A DNA stretch of 64,000 nucleotides from CBDCUC01 sp965222485 (lineage in GTDB: Bacteria > Pseudomonadota > Alphaproteobacteria > Rhizobiales > Hyphomicrobiaceae): positions 1,798,001 to 1,862,000 of the forward strand of contig CBDCUC010000040.1 of assembly GCA_965222485.1 (NCBI GenBank). Direction: 5' to 3'. Below are positions 8,385 through 18,095 of the stretch, piece by piece. Position numbers and translations under genes: made by a program. Every line of letters starts with the position of its first letter. The stretch's first letter is position 1. The notes under the pieces were generated by a model. It worked only from the letters and a program-made list of their open reading frames with translations. It searched no databases and was not told the origin of the DNA.

Positions 8385-9956
8385 ATGGGCTACAGAGGTG
8401 ATGATCTGGATTTGCGCACGCCGCAGGCGCGGGGCGGACAGGCGGCAGATCGGTCGGGAGGCTCAGAGCTGGTGGAGGACGCACGCGGCCGCGCCGATGT
8501 CTATGGCAGCCCCCGTGGGGGCCCGATCTGGGTCGATGAGACGGTTATGGCATGCTGCAATCATGCCTTCGACGTTGCGTTGGCGCATCGTGCGGATGAG
8601 GTCGGTGTTGTGCATCTGCTGTACGCGTTGACGCGTATTGATGCGGCAGCTGAGATATTGGAGCGCTTCGGTGTGCGCGAAGCGGGACTTCGCCGGGAAT
8701 GTGCAACGATGATCGCAAGCGAGATCCCCACGGGGATCAGTGGCGCGGCAGGACCGCCGCGTCGTGCAGCGGCGTTAGAGGAGGCGCTAAGACTTGCGGC
8801 CGCCTACAGCTATCGGCGCAACAAACCAGCGAGTGTCGAGGACTTACTGCATGTATTTTTTGATTTGAAACCCGACCTGGCCGGGCTTGAACTCTTGCAC
8901 CGACATACCCCGATGGTCGGAGGCAAGCGCGTTGAAGCCGTCACGCCACCGGCTTTTACCGGATATTCGGAGGAGAGTGCCCGCGCCGATGTCCGGCGTG
9001 CAGCCGCAAATACGGCACGAGAGGTCTCCTCGCCTGCACCAACGCTTCGTCAGGGCTTATCAAACAATCCTACCGACACAATCCAGAATTCGCGCCTTGA
9101 TGCGCTTGAGCAAATGGTGCGTTCTCTGGGCGCAGATTTGTCAGCGGAACGCAAAACCTTTTCTGGCGTGCTGGAAAGTTTGCAAAACAATATGGGCTCG
9201 CTGGAAGAGCGCGTCGTGGTCGGCGGCGCTGCCGGTGGTGCCGGTGGCGAAGCCGTTAGTCTCCAACTTGCTGAATTTGGCGAGCGTCTGGGTGCGATCG
9301 AAGGAATGCTGCGTTCCGTCAAGGACGGTGGCGGGGTAACGGACCTTGATCTTGGTCCTGTTAGCAGCAGGCTCGATCTCATCGAAGAAGCGCTTCTGGG
9401 AGAAGGCGGGGCGGACACGTCGAAGCTTGGGGATCGGCTTGCCGGGGTTGAGCAGGCTGTCAAGAACGATAGCGAGGTCATTCGTGAAGGCCTGGCGGGC
9501 GTGAGTAGCGACTTGAGGGGGCTGGTGCAGCGTCTGGAAAGCCCGGTGCAGGAACTTGCAAAGGTCATGGGTGACCAGTCGTCTGCAAAGGACGGGACGG
9601 CTGCAGCATTGGCGGACGTGCATGAGGCTATTGTTAAACTCAATGCCAATCAGCATGCTTTGGCCGATTCCATGAGTGAGTGGCGCAAAGAGGGTAGTGA
9701 TGACCGCGCGGCATTGGCGGAGCGGTTAGCAAAGATCGATGAGGCGAACACAAAAACGATTGCCCATCTCAAGTCGTTGGCTTCGAACATGGATGCCATG
9801 TACCGCGTGACCGTTGAGCGTTATCACCGCCGCAACAGGTTCTTCTACTGGCTGTTCGGGACTGATGATTGGATCGGTTCGAGCTGGCCGTCTCAGGCGG
9901 CAAAGGTCGAGGAAGAACTTAAGGCAATGCAGCGCACGGTTATTAAAGCAGACTAA
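8385..9956 (+). CDS. Clp N-terminal domain protein with long coiled coil, no ATPase
   Basis: This 523-residue protein has three parts. Residues 1-50 are a Gly/Arg-rich leader. Residues of about 52-175 look like a full double Clp-N repeat (HRADEVGVVHLLYALTRID, then RNKPASVEDLLHVFFD), the substrate/adaptor domain of ClpA, ClpB and ClpC. From about 250 to 480 there are heptad-like helices (LDALEQMVRSLGADLSAER and similar), and the C-terminus is aromatic (NRFFYWLFGTDDWIGSSW). No Walker A or B motif is present, so it is not a Clp ATPase. The start has TAGGAG nine bases upstream. It could be an adaptor or scaffold, but no function is known to me. Confidence 0.8.
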   Translation: MGYRGDDLDLRTPQARGGQAADRSGGSELVEDARGRADVYGSPRGGPIWVDETVMACCNHAFDVALAHRADEVGVVHLLYALTRIDAAAEILERFGVREAGLRRECATMIASEIPTGISGAAGPPRRAAALEEALRLAAAYSYRRNKPASVEDLLHVFFDLKPDLAGLELLHRHTPMVGGKRVEAVTPPAFTGYSEESARADVRRAAANTAREVSSPAPTLRQGLSNNPTDTIQNSRLDALEQMVRSLGADLSAERKTFSGVLESLQNNMGSLEERVVVGGAAGGAGGEAVSLQLAEFGERLGAIEGMLRSVKDGGGVTDLDLGPVSSRLDLIEEALLGEGGADTSKLGDRLAGVEQAVKNDSEVIREGLAGVSSDLRGLVQRLESPVQELAKVMGDQSSAKDGTAAALADVHEAIVKLNANQHALADSMSEWRKEGSDDRAALAERLAKIDEANTKTIAHLKSLASNMDAMYRVTVERYHRRNRFFYWLFGTDDWIGSSWPSQAAKVEEELKAMQRTVIKAD

Positions 9957-10015
9957 GGCGCGCGCGAACCGATCGTTGCCGTATGTTGCTGCGCAGTGCG
10001 ACTTGTATTGGGACT

Positions 10016-11095
10016 TCAGTTCGTACCGTTGCCGGTCTTTCGAGGCGCTGCGGCACGCGCAAGCCGGTCATTGATGGCAATACCCAACCCTTTTTCCGGT
10101 ATCGGCATGACCGCAATCTGATCGCAGCCTGACGCGTCGAGCGTGCGCAGAGCCGAAAACAGGTGGGCTGCGGCTTCCTCGAGATTTCCCGAAGGTGAGA
10201 GATGATAGACGGGCGCCTCGGCATGCGTGGCGTCAAGGCCTGTGTGGGCAGGTTGGCCTGCAGCGAAGGTTATAAATGCCTCTCCCCGATTGGGTTGGAG
10301 TGTATTGAGACGTAAGCTCGCGCGCGGTGCGTAGTGGCTTGCGAGCTGACCCGGTGCAGTTGGCCGCGTCGTGTGCAATTGCGCTGTTGAGAGGACGTTA
10401 GCGCCAAGCTGCGTTCGCAAATCTTCAGCCGTTATGGCGCCGGCACGTAAAAGGACAATTTCGTTTCCATCTTCGCCACCATTCGATCCCTCCTCTTGCT
10501 GTTGCCTGGTACAGTCAAGAATGGTCGATTCAATGCCCAGGGCACATGGCCCGCCGTCAAGGATCATGGCCAAACCTTCAGGAAAATCGGTGGCGACGTG
10601 CTGCGCCGTCGTGGGGCTGACGTGGCCGGAACGATTGGCTGAAGGTGCTGCCAAGGGGATGTTGCAGGCCGCCAGGAGTGCACGTGCTACGGGATGGGCG
10701 GGCATGCGCAATGCAATCGTGTCGAGCCCGGACGTTGTCAGATCGGCAATTATGCTCTTTTCGCGCTCACCGTTGAAGGAATTCTCTTGATCCGCCAAAT
10801 GACGCCGAGGAAGAACCAGTGTGAGTGGGCCAGGCCAGTAGTGTTGCGCGATTTTTCGGGCCAAGTCTGAGAATATTGCGTGTTGGCTCGCTGTTTCCAG
10901 ATCAGCCACATGGACGATGAGTGGGTTGAATTGTGGGCGGCCCTTGGTTGCAAATATGTTTGCCACCGCCCGGGGGTTGGTGGCGTCCGCACCCAGGCCG
11001 TACACAGTCTCGGTGGGAAAGGCGACGAGCTTTCCAGCGACAAGGTGTGCGGCAGCTTCTGCAATCGTTTCGGGGCTTGGCGTCGCGATGGGCAT
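10016..11095 (-). CDS. L-threonylcarbamoyladenylate synthase (Sua5 type)
   Basis: This 359-residue enzyme makes threonylcarbamoyl-AMP from threonine, bicarbonate and ATP, the first step toward t6A37 in ANN-decoding tRNAs. The YrdC domain is clear (AFPTETVYGLGADA, FATKGRPQFNPL, LAAPSANRSG, GIESTILD). It is followed by the linker APGQLASHYAPR and a C-terminal SUA5 domain, so it is the long Sua5 type rather than the short YrdC type. The ATG at 11095 was chosen over a TTG two codons upstream. Confidence 0.94.
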   Translation of the reverse strand: MPIATPSPETIAEAAAHLVAGKLVAFPTETVYGLGADATNPRAVANIFATKGRPQFNPLIVHVADLETASQHAIFSDLARKIAQHYWPGPLTLVLPRRHLADQENSFNGEREKSIIADLTTSGLDTIALRMPAHPVARALLAACNIPLAAPSANRSGHVSPTTAQHVATDFPEGLAMILDGGPCALGIESTILDCTRQQQEEGSNGGEDGNEIVLLRAGAITAEDLRTQLGANVLSTAQLHTTRPTAPGQLASHYAPRASLRLNTLQPNRGEAFITFAAGQPAHTGLDATHAEAPVYHLSPSGNLEEAAAHLFSALRTLDASGCDQIAVMPIPEKGLGIAINDRLARAAAPRKTGNGTN

Positions 11096-11343
11096 AGTCA
11101 ATTCAGCCCCGCCAAATTAATGCGAGGTATGTGAGCGTGGCTGTCCATACGCGGCTGCGGATGCTAACGTCGTGCAACTTGGAGATGTGGCCGCCTCCGG
11201 ACAGTTGCCGATTGCGGGCTGTCTGCGTCGTGCAGTTTGGATAACGTTTCAAGGCGGCGTTGCGTCCGCTCGGTGAAAGGTCAATGATCCAGGTTGCCAT
11301 AGCTGTTTGCTGCGCGCGCCAATTCCAATGGTAAGGGCTCAAC

Positions 11344-13119
11344 ATGACGTACAACGCTCCAGTAGCCGACATCCTCCACACCCTCAAGTCGATAACCGAA
11401 TTTAGCGCGGAGTCCGACGGGGGGGTCTACGATGGCCTCGATGAGGAGACGTTGGAAGCAATTGTGGAGGAGGCGGGGCGTTTTGGTTCCGGGGTGCTCG
11501 ATCCATTGAATGAGGTGGGAGACAGGGTCGGTTGCAAAGTGGCTGACGGTATCGTGACGACCCCGGAGGGTTGGAAGCAGGCTTATCAGCAATTCGTCGA
11601 GGGAGGCTGGTCGACGCTGCCATGCCCAGAAGAGTACGGCGGCCAGGGATTGCCGGATATTGTTTCGTGCGCTGTTGGCGAGATTTGGGGGTCGGCGAAC
11701 CTATCGTTCGGCACTTGTCCGCTGCTGACCCAAGGGGCGATCGACGCGATTTCGATCGCTGCGTCGCAGGAGCTAAAAGACCGTTACCTGCCAAATTTGG
11801 TGGCGGGAAAGTGGACCGGCACCATGAACTTAACCGAGCCGCAGGCGGGCTCGGATTTGTCGGGGCTGAAGACGCGGGCGGAACGGGCGGAAGATGGTTC
11901 GTATCGCATCAGCGGTACAAAGATCTTTATTACGTTTGGCGAGCATGAGCTTGCTGAGAATATCATCCATATGGTGTTGGCACGACTGCCTGACGCGCCG
12001 CCTGGAACAAAAGGCATTTCGCTATTCCTGGTGCCCAAGTTTATCGTGAAGGATGACGGTAGTTTAGGCGAGCGCAACGACGTCAAGTGTATTGGTATCG
12101 AAAAGAAGCTGGGACTTCATGGAAGCCCCACATGTGTCATGAAGTTTGGCGAAGATGACGGAGCTGTCGGTTATCTGGTCGGTGAAGAAAACCGCGGTCT
12201 GGCTGTCATGTTTATCATGATGAATGCGGCGCGTTTGGCCGTGGGCGTACAAGGCGTGGCGCTGGCGGAACGTGCAACGCAACGCGCAATCGCCTACGCG
12301 CATGAACGCCGGCAAGGACGCACACGCTCCTCGGGTAGCGATGGTATGGGGCCGATTATTGAACATGCCGACGTTCGCCGTATGCTTCTCACAATGCGCG
12401 CTCTGACGCACGCAGCTCGCGCGATCTGTCTGATGACAGCTTACGAGACTGACCGTTCGCATGGGGCTGCTAGCGAAGAAGAACGTGGACAGGCGGCGCA
12501 TCTGTCGGCGCTTCTGACACCCGTGGCCAAGGCCTTTTCCACCGATGTCGGGTGTGAGGTCGCCTCAATTGGCATCCAAGTTCACGGAGGCATGGGTTTT
12601 GTCGAGGAAACCGGCGCTGCGCAGTACTATCGCGATGCACGGATCTTGCCGATTTATGAGGGCACAAACGGTATCCAGGCTATCGATCTGGTTGCAAGAA
12701 AACTTCCGTTGGAAGGTGGCAAGGTAATTGCGGGGTATCTTGAAGGGCTCGGGCGGATCGTAGGCGAAGTCACGCAGGTCAACGATGAGTCGGTCGGCGA
12801 GATGGGAACGCACCTTGCCGACGGGCTAGCAGACCTTGAGGCTGCGACGCGGTGGGTTGGTCAGCAGCTCGTCAAGAACCCGGAGTTGGCACTTGCCTCG
12901 GCGACGCCCTACCTGAAGCTGTTCGGACTGGTTGCGGGGGGGTGTTATCTGGCCAAGGGAGCGTTATCGGAATTGCGTGACGGGAGCACGCAAAGCGAGC
13001 GGGTCGGCGTGGCGCGCTTCTTTGCTGAGAATCTCGTGACGACGTCGGGTGGGTTGGCCAAGACGGTTATGACCGGGTCGAAGGCTGTGCTTGACTATCC
13101 GGTCGAGCGGTTTGGATAA
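11344..13119 (+). CDS. Acyl-CoA dehydrogenase, long DmdC/FadE-like type
   Basis: This 591-residue flavoenzyme should oxidise an acyl-CoA to the 2-enoyl-CoA. It shows the acyl-CoA dehydrogenase signatures MNLTEPQAGSDLSGLKT, ISGTKIFITFGEHE, IQVHGGMGFVEETGAAQYYRD and IYEGTNGIQAIDLVARKL, plus the extended C-terminal helical domain of the ~590-residue subclass that includes DmdC. It has a good ribosome-binding site (AAGGG). The enoyl-CoA hydratase follows 109 bases later, which fits a beta-oxidation-type pair. The chain length or substrate cannot be told. Confidence 0.94.
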   Translation: MTYNAPVADILHTLKSITEFSAESDGGVYDGLDEETLEAIVEEAGRFGSGVLDPLNEVGDRVGCKVADGIVTTPEGWKQAYQQFVEGGWSTLPCPEEYGGQGLPDIVSCAVGEIWGSANLSFGTCPLLTQGAIDAISIAASQELKDRYLPNLVAGKWTGTMNLTEPQAGSDLSGLKTRAERAEDGSYRISGTKIFITFGEHELAENIIHMVLARLPDAPPGTKGISLFLVPKFIVKDDGSLGERNDVKCIGIEKKLGLHGSPTCVMKFGEDDGAVGYLVGEENRGLAVMFIMMNAARLAVGVQGVALAERATQRAIAYAHERRQGRTRSSGSDGMGPIIEHADVRRMLLTMRALTHAARAICLMTAYETDRSHGAASEEERGQAAHLSALLTPVAKAFSTDVGCEVASIGIQVHGGMGFVEETGAAQYYRDARILPIYEGTNGIQAIDLVARKLPLEGGKVIAGYLEGLGRIVGEVTQVNDESVGEMGTHLADGLADLEAATRWVGQQLVKNPELALASATPYLKLFGLVAGGCYLAKGALSELRDGSTQSERVGVARFFAENLVTTSGGLAKTVMTGSKAVLDYPVERFG

Positions 13120-13228
13120 ACTGCCTGCTTGCGGGCCTGTACCGGTTCGCATTTCGAGCCCACGGTCGGTGCGCTCAATTGCCTGCCGAAGTGCAGGCAA
13201 AGCAGCATTTTTTGTTTAGGAGTGCGGG

Positions 13229-14008
13229 ATGTCTGCGGATATCGAAATTAGAAGCGATGCCGGCGTACAGGTGTTGCGGATCAATCGTCCGGATAAAAAG
13301 AATGCACTGACGGGTAAGATGTACGCCGCCCTTTCCGATGCACTGGAGGCCGGCGATAAAAGCGACGATGTGGCCGTGCACGTGATTACCGGTACTGACG
13401 GCCTGTTTACTGCAGGCAACGATATTGGTGAATTCCAAAGCTTTGTTGCTGGAGGGTCTGAGTTTGCAGACGATGTGACACGGTTTTTGCGGGTGCTGCC
13501 GCGCGTGAAAAAGCCTTTGATTGCTGCAGTAGATGGTGCGGCGATCGGTATAGGGACGACGCTATTATTTCATTGCGACCTTGTGTATGCGACGGAGCGT
13601 TCGACCTTCTCGACACCGTTCTTAAATCTCGGACTTGTTCCCGAGGCGGCGTCCAGTCTTCTAATGCCGGCTTGCATGGGGTATGCGCGTAGTTTTGAAA
13701 TGCTGGTACTTGGAGAAACATTTGACGCTCAACGCATGGTCGTGGCGGGCGTCGTCAACAGGATTGTTGGTGTGGAGGAGCTTGAGCCTGTGGCGACAGG
13801 TGCGGCACGGCAGCTTGCTGCCAAACCGCCGCAAGCACTTCAGAGCGCGCGCAAGTTGATGCGGCATGGTGCGGATGCGGTCGCGGCACGCGTGGATGAG
13901 GAACTCGTCGCATTCATGAAGTGTTTAAAATCTCCCGAGGCTGCAGAGGCATTCCAGGCCTTTGTTGAAAAACGGCCTGCCGACTTTTCAAAGCTCAGGC
14001 AGCGATGA
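13229..14008 (+). CDS. Enoyl-CoA hydratase/isomerase family protein
   Basis: This 259-residue crotonase-fold protein has the oxyanion-hole segments (GLFTAGNDIGEFQ and DGAAIGIGTTLLFHCDLVYA). The second catalytic Glu region reads NLGLVPEAASSLLMP, so at least one acidic residue is kept. The partner Glu of classical hydratases is not obvious, and an isomerase-like role is possible. It starts behind TAGGAG and its stop overlaps the next start in an ATGA tetranucleotide, which implies translational coupling to the unknown membrane protein. Confidence 0.9.
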   Translation: MSADIEIRSDAGVQVLRINRPDKKNALTGKMYAALSDALEAGDKSDDVAVHVITGTDGLFTAGNDIGEFQSFVAGGSEFADDVTRFLRVLPRVKKPLIAAVDGAAIGIGTTLLFHCDLVYATERSTFSTPFLNLGLVPEAASSLLMPACMGYARSFEMLVLGETFDAQRMVVAGVVNRIVGVEELEPVATGAARQLAAKPPQALQSARKLMRHGADAVAARVDEELVAFMKCLKSPEAAEAFQAFVEKRPADFSKLRQR

Positions 14009-15627
14009 CCATGGGTGCGACGGGCGGCAGAACGTCCAGGTCTAATGCGATCGGCAGGGCGGCATCCATTCAGCGTAGGCTCCAAAAAAGTGCGTATGCA
14101 TGCGTCGCTCTATTCGGCTTGGTGATCTCGCTTGGGGTTGTGTCCATGCCAGAGCGCGCAGGTGCGCATTGGCTGACCAAGCTGTTGCGAGAGGCTGGCG
14201 AGGCTGGTGCCGATGGAGCCAAAATTGCCGGGACAAAAATCGCGAAAACCGGCATCCGTGGATTGGACGATGCCGCGGCGGTTATTCGAAAACTGCCGGA
14301 CGATTCTTCCAGAGTAGCCGTAGCGGCGCATGTGACGCCTGAGGGGCATTGGAAGTTCATCAACAAGGACGGCGATGTTTATACGGCCGGGACGCCAGAG
14401 GAACTTGCCCGGTTCACACAGACTGTTGCGCCAGAGGTTGCCAATGGCAACCGGACACTGTCGCTTTATCTCAGTGACGATGCCGTCTTTGAGCGCCGCG
14501 CGATGTTGCAGGATTTGCCTGCTGACGCCGAGCTTCATGTTGTGTTTGACCGCAAGCCATACCGATTGGAAAAAGGTGTTGGTACAGCCGCGGATAAGCT
14601 GGGTGCGCGGTTGAAGGAAAATGTAGTTGTGGCACTTGGCGAGCGGTCCGTGTTCAAGGAGCTTGTATGGCAGTTGGGCCGGCCGTTCAGTAAGCTCGAC
14701 ATGCGTGTTGTGGCGCTGAAACCGGGTGGACCGGACCGTCTTCGCGCCGCGCCGGGTAAGGATGCGAAAACTGGTGGTGCGTTGGTCGATGCGTTCGATC
14801 CGGCACATGTTGCGGAAGCCTTTGGCGATCTTCCCGGTCAGACAGTGATGGTCAGTGGTCGTGTCGATGGTGGGCGGCTTTACTACAAGGCGGCGGGCAG
14901 TTCTGAGACGAGCATTGCGATTGACCGCCTGACGCGGGCGGCAAATGAAGCGGACGTTAATTTGGTCGTCGTGCATGCCGCTTCGTCACGTCAACCTGGT
15001 GGGCGCAACTGGTTGTGGCAGAAAGTGGAAGTGTCGCGATTGGCCGATGCATTACGGGAAGCCAGCTATGGCGACTTTCTATCTGCGATCGCGGGACCCG
15101 ACCGGCGTTTTTTTGTGAGCAGTTCGCTGCAGCAGGGTGGCAGGGTTCACATCAGTGCGCGCCCGCTGCCCGCTTCAGGGCAAATACTGGCTCCGCTGGA
15201 AGAAAGCGTCAGTAGCTGGTTTGGCGATATCGTTTCGGAAATAACCGGCGAAGTCGTCATGACCGCGATCGATATCCACGCGATGGATCGTGATCGGCAG
15301 AAGGAGCGGGATGGACGGCTGATTTCATGGCTGCCGGCGGCCTATCAGGATGTGTTTTTGGGTGGCTTAATAGCAGGGCTCTTGGGGCTAGGTGTTGCCA
15401 GGCGTTGGTGGGCTCGTATCTGGCCGCCCGAAGCCCGGGGGGAATATTCCGGTGCTGCTGGATTTTATGCTGCGCGTATCGCGCGTTTGGTGGCGTTCGT
15501 CCTCATATTCCTGCCATTGGCCGGTCTACCGGCACTCATGGTGACTTTGGTCGTTTATTTGTTCAATATCATCATGGCTCCGTTCCGGTTTGTTCGCCGT
15601 AAGTGGCGCGGAGAAGTGGCGGGTTAA
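14005..15627 (+). CDS. Membrane-anchored protein of unknown function
   Basis: This 540-residue protein has an N-terminal membrane anchor (about residues 29-48), a large region predicted to be outside the membrane (about 50-430) and two or more C-terminal hydrophobic segments (near 445-465 and 490-527), ending in a basic tail. The large region has mixed alpha/beta character (SRVAVAAHVTPEGHWKFI, RFFVSSSLQQGGRVHISA), but I recognise no catalytic motif. It overlaps the enoyl-CoA hydratase gene by four bases, so the two are probably made together. Function unknown. Confidence 0.78.
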   Translation: MTMGATGGRTSRSNAIGRAASIQRRLQKSAYACVALFGLVISLGVVSMPERAGAHWLTKLLREAGEAGADGAKIAGTKIAKTGIRGLDDAAAVIRKLPDDSSRVAVAAHVTPEGHWKFINKDGDVYTAGTPEELARFTQTVAPEVANGNRTLSLYLSDDAVFERRAMLQDLPADAELHVVFDRKPYRLEKGVGTAADKLGARLKENVVVALGERSVFKELVWQLGRPFSKLDMRVVALKPGGPDRLRAAPGKDAKTGGALVDAFDPAHVAEAFGDLPGQTVMVSGRVDGGRLYYKAAGSSETSIAIDRLTRAANEADVNLVVVHAASSRQPGGRNWLWQKVEVSRLADALREASYGDFLSAIAGPDRRFFVSSSLQQGGRVHISARPLPASGQILAPLEESVSSWFGDIVSEITGEVVMTAIDIHAMDRDRQKERDGRLISWLPAAYQDVFLGGLIAGLLGLGVARRWWARIWPPEARGEYSGAAGFYAARIARLVAFVLIFLPLAGLPALMVTLVVYLFNIIMAPFRFVRRKWRGEVAG

Positions 15628-15692
15628 GCAGAACATTTTGGCTGCGTTGCCACGTTATAGGGTAATGAAGTTGCTGCGGAGTAGGAACGGTC

Positions 15693-16577
15693 ATGGGTGA
15701 GTTGGCAGGCAAGACGTTATTCGTATCGGGCGGCAGTCGAGGTATCGGCCTGGAAATCGCGCTGCGCGCTGCGCGTGATGGAGCAAACGTTGCGGTCGCT
15801 GCCAAGACATCCGAACCGCATGCCAAGCTTGAAGGGACCGTCCACGAGTCGGTCGAGAAGATAGAAGCAGCAGGCGGGCGGGGGTTGGCACTCGTGTGCG
15901 ATATCCGTCAGGAAGAGCAGGTTGCTGAAGCCGTGGCACGCACGGTTGAAACTTTCGGCGGCATCGATATCTGCGTCAACAATGCGTCCGCTATTTCGCT
16001 TACACCATTGGAAAAAACGGACCCGAAGCGTTTCGATCTTATGTTTGGGGTCAATACGCGTGGGACGTTCGTCGTATCGCAGGCCTGTCTGCCGCATTTG
16101 CGCAAGTCCGACAACCCACACATCCTGATGCTGTCGCCGCCGTTGGACATGAAGGCGAAGTGGTTTGCCGGCCATGTGGCGTATTCGATTGCGAAATATG
16201 GAATGAGTTTGTGTGTCTTGGGATTTTCGGAGGAGTTGAAGGGCGATGGCATCGCCGTCAATGCATTGTGGCCGAGGTCGGTTATTGCAACGGCGGCCAT
16301 CCGCTACGTGGTCGGAGGGGAAAAGATGATGGCCATGGCCCGTAAGCCGGAAATCATGGCCGACGCGGCGCATCTCGTCTTTTGCCAAAATGCGAAAGCG
16401 TTTACGGGCAATTTTCTGATCGACGACTCGTTTTTGAGCGAGGTCGGCGGTGTTACGGATTTTGACAAATATCGTGCCAATCCCAATGCCCCATTGGCTC
16501 CGGACTTTTTCGTGCCAGACGATAGTGTGCCACCGGAAGGTGTTACGCTGCTACCAATGTCCAAGCTGATGCCATGA
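15693..16577 (+). CDS. SDR-family oxidoreductase (HSDL2-like)
   Basis: This 294-residue Rossmann-fold short-chain dehydrogenase has a slightly variant nucleotide motif SGGSRGIG, the NNAS turn and the catalytic YSIAK. The MLSPPLDM...WFAGHVAYSIAKYGMS segment is characteristic of the HSDL2-like subgroup, linked in eukaryotes to fatty-acid and sterol metabolism. Its position after acyl-CoA dehydrogenase and hydratase genes fits a lipid role. The ribosome-binding site AGGAA lies close to the ATG. Confidence 0.9.
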   Translation: MGELAGKTLFVSGGSRGIGLEIALRAARDGANVAVAAKTSEPHAKLEGTVHESVEKIEAAGGRGLALVCDIRQEEQVAEAVARTVETFGGIDICVNNASAISLTPLEKTDPKRFDLMFGVNTRGTFVVSQACLPHLRKSDNPHILMLSPPLDMKAKWFAGHVAYSIAKYGMSLCVLGFSEELKGDGIAVNALWPRSVIATAAIRYVVGGEKMMAMARKPEIMADAAHLVFCQNAKAFTGNFLIDDSFLSEVGGVTDFDKYRANPNAPLAPDFFVPDDSVPPEGVTLLPMSKLMP

Positions 16578-16762
16578 TGTGATGTGGAACTTGGAATACT
16601 GCGACAAGCAAGTTTGCGGCTGCTCGTTAACAGTGCGATTATTGGGTGAGTGGCCGTAGGGGGAGGCGTATGGTAACCGGCGTTTTCCTTTTTCGATTCG
16701 CCTGTAGAGGGCTAATTTGGTTCAAGGTCCATGTTTGACCGCCGGATAGAAGTGCTGAGACA

Positions 16763-17713
16763 ATGACAACATTGCTGATTACACATCCAAGCTTCGTCAA
16801 TCACGATACGGGCGCAGGGCATCCCGAGCGGCCCGATCGGATGCGGGCGATAGACAAAGTTTTGGCACATGACGTGTTCTCCGCGCTTGCAAGGAAACAA
16901 GCGCCGATGCGTGATGATGTGGCGGAATTCATCCGGCGTGTTCACCCAGGCGAGTATTACGATACCATTGAGCGCCAGGCGCCGAAGGCCGGTGCGCCGT
17001 CAATATACCTTGATCCTGACACGGTGATGTCTTCAGGCTCATGGGACGCGGCGCTGCGATCGGTTGGAGCCGGGATGCTGGCGGTCGACGAAGTCATGAG
17101 CGCGCAGAGCAAAGTCAAGAACGCGTTCTGTCAGGTCCGCCCGCCTGGCCATCATGCCGAATCGGCGCGTGCGATGGGCTTTTGCATTTTTTCCAACATC
17201 GCGATTGCAGCACATTATGCCCGGGACAAGCATGGAGCCGAGCGGGTTGCGGTTGTGGATTTCGATATTCATCACGGCAATGGGACGCAGGAGATCTTTT
17301 GGTCCGATAAAGACCTCTTTTATGGCTCAACTCACCAGATGCCGTTGTTTCCCGGCACTGGTGCGGTCAATGAGACAGGTGTCGGCAATATCTGTAACGC
17401 GCCGCTTCGCGAGGGTGACGGTGGCGAACAGTTCCGTACGGCATTCAATGAGCGCGTCTTGCCCGCGCTTAACGCGTTTTCGCCGGACCTGGTCTTGATT
17501 TCGGCGGGATTTGATGGGCACGAGGCTGATCCTCTTGCTGGTACGCGCTTGGTTGAGGCGGACTTCATGTGGGCCACCGAGCAGTTGGCGAATGTTGCAG
17601 AGCGCCATTGCAATGGACGTGTGGTCTCGATGCTTGAGGGGGGATACAATCTCACTGCCCTTGCACAGTCGGTTGGTGTGCATGTGCGCACGTTAATGGA
17701 TGTTGGTGCGTGA
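16763..17713 (+). CDS. Histone deacetylase-like (class II) amidohydrolase
   Basis: This 316-residue zinc hydrolase of the arginase/deacetylase fold has the class II HDAC/HDAH landmarks: HPERPDRM near the N-terminus, RPPGHHAESARAMGFC with the catalytic His pair, DFDIHHGNGT with zinc ligands, and SAGFDGHEADPLAGTRL. Bacterial members deacetylate acetylpolyamines, acetoin-pathway proteins or unknown amides, so the substrate is open. The gene precedes xseB and dxs, an order I recall from other Rhizobiales. Confidence 0.92.
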   Translation: MTTLLITHPSFVNHDTGAGHPERPDRMRAIDKVLAHDVFSALARKQAPMRDDVAEFIRRVHPGEYYDTIERQAPKAGAPSIYLDPDTVMSSGSWDAALRSVGAGMLAVDEVMSAQSKVKNAFCQVRPPGHHAESARAMGFCIFSNIAIAAHYARDKHGAERVAVVDFDIHHGNGTQEIFWSDKDLFYGSTHQMPLFPGTGAVNETGVGNICNAPLREGDGGEQFRTAFNERVLPALNAFSPDLVLISAGFDGHEADPLAGTRLVEADFMWATEQLANVAERHCNGRVVSMLEGGYNLTALAQSVGVHVRTLMDVGA

Positions 17714-17828
17714 GCGCTTTCTTGGTCGCGGGCAAGCGGTCCATTGTTCTTGCTTAGCGTTTTCGGGTCCAGTTGAGAGCATAAGCGCTATCGGCGACAA
17801 GCCGCTATGTCGGGATGGGTAAAATATC

Positions 17829-18095
17829 ATGAGCACAAAAAAGGCGGATGCGGCTGCGAATGCGGATGTCGCCGAAATGGGTTTTGAGCGAGCGCTCAAG
17901 GAATTGGAGAGTATCGTCGGTCGGCTTGAGCGCGGTGACGTCGAACTTGAGGAAAGCATTGCGATCTATGAGCGGGGCGAGGCGCTTAAGGGCCGCTGCG
18001 AAAAACTCTTGAAACAGGCTGAAGCCAAGGTGGAAAAAATCACCCTTGACGCGGATGGCAGACCCTCCGGGCGTGAGCCGCTCGACAAGTCCTGA
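17829..18095 (+). CDS. xseB: Exodeoxyribonuclease VII small subunit
   Basis: This 88-residue protein has the complete family core: FERALKELESIVGRLERGDV, then LEESIAIYERGEALKGRCE and KLLKQAEAKVEKI. It binds XseA to form the single-strand-specific exonuclease VII. The large subunit gene is not in this window, which is usual. The gene precedes dxs by 274 bases, and no ispA lies between them as it does in gammaproteobacteria. Confidence 0.95.
   Translation: MSTKKADAAANADVAEMGFERALKELESIVGRLERGDVELEESIAIYERGEALKGRCEKLLKQAEAKVEKITLDADGRPSGREPLDKS

Noticed and set aside
8005..8484. 159-codon minus-strand frame between the SRAP and Clp-N genes
   Set aside because: It is Pro/His/Arg-rich with no ribosome-binding site, and overlaps the start of the Clp-N gene.
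14110..14976. 288-codon minus-strand frame opposite the 540-residue membrane protein gene
   Set aside because: It lies wholly antisense to a better-supported gene, is His/Arg-rich, and has no domain or ribosome-binding site.
16700..16760. TTCAAGG-type motif resembling a tRNA T-loop
   Set aside because: No matching acceptor, D or anticodon stems could be built around it.
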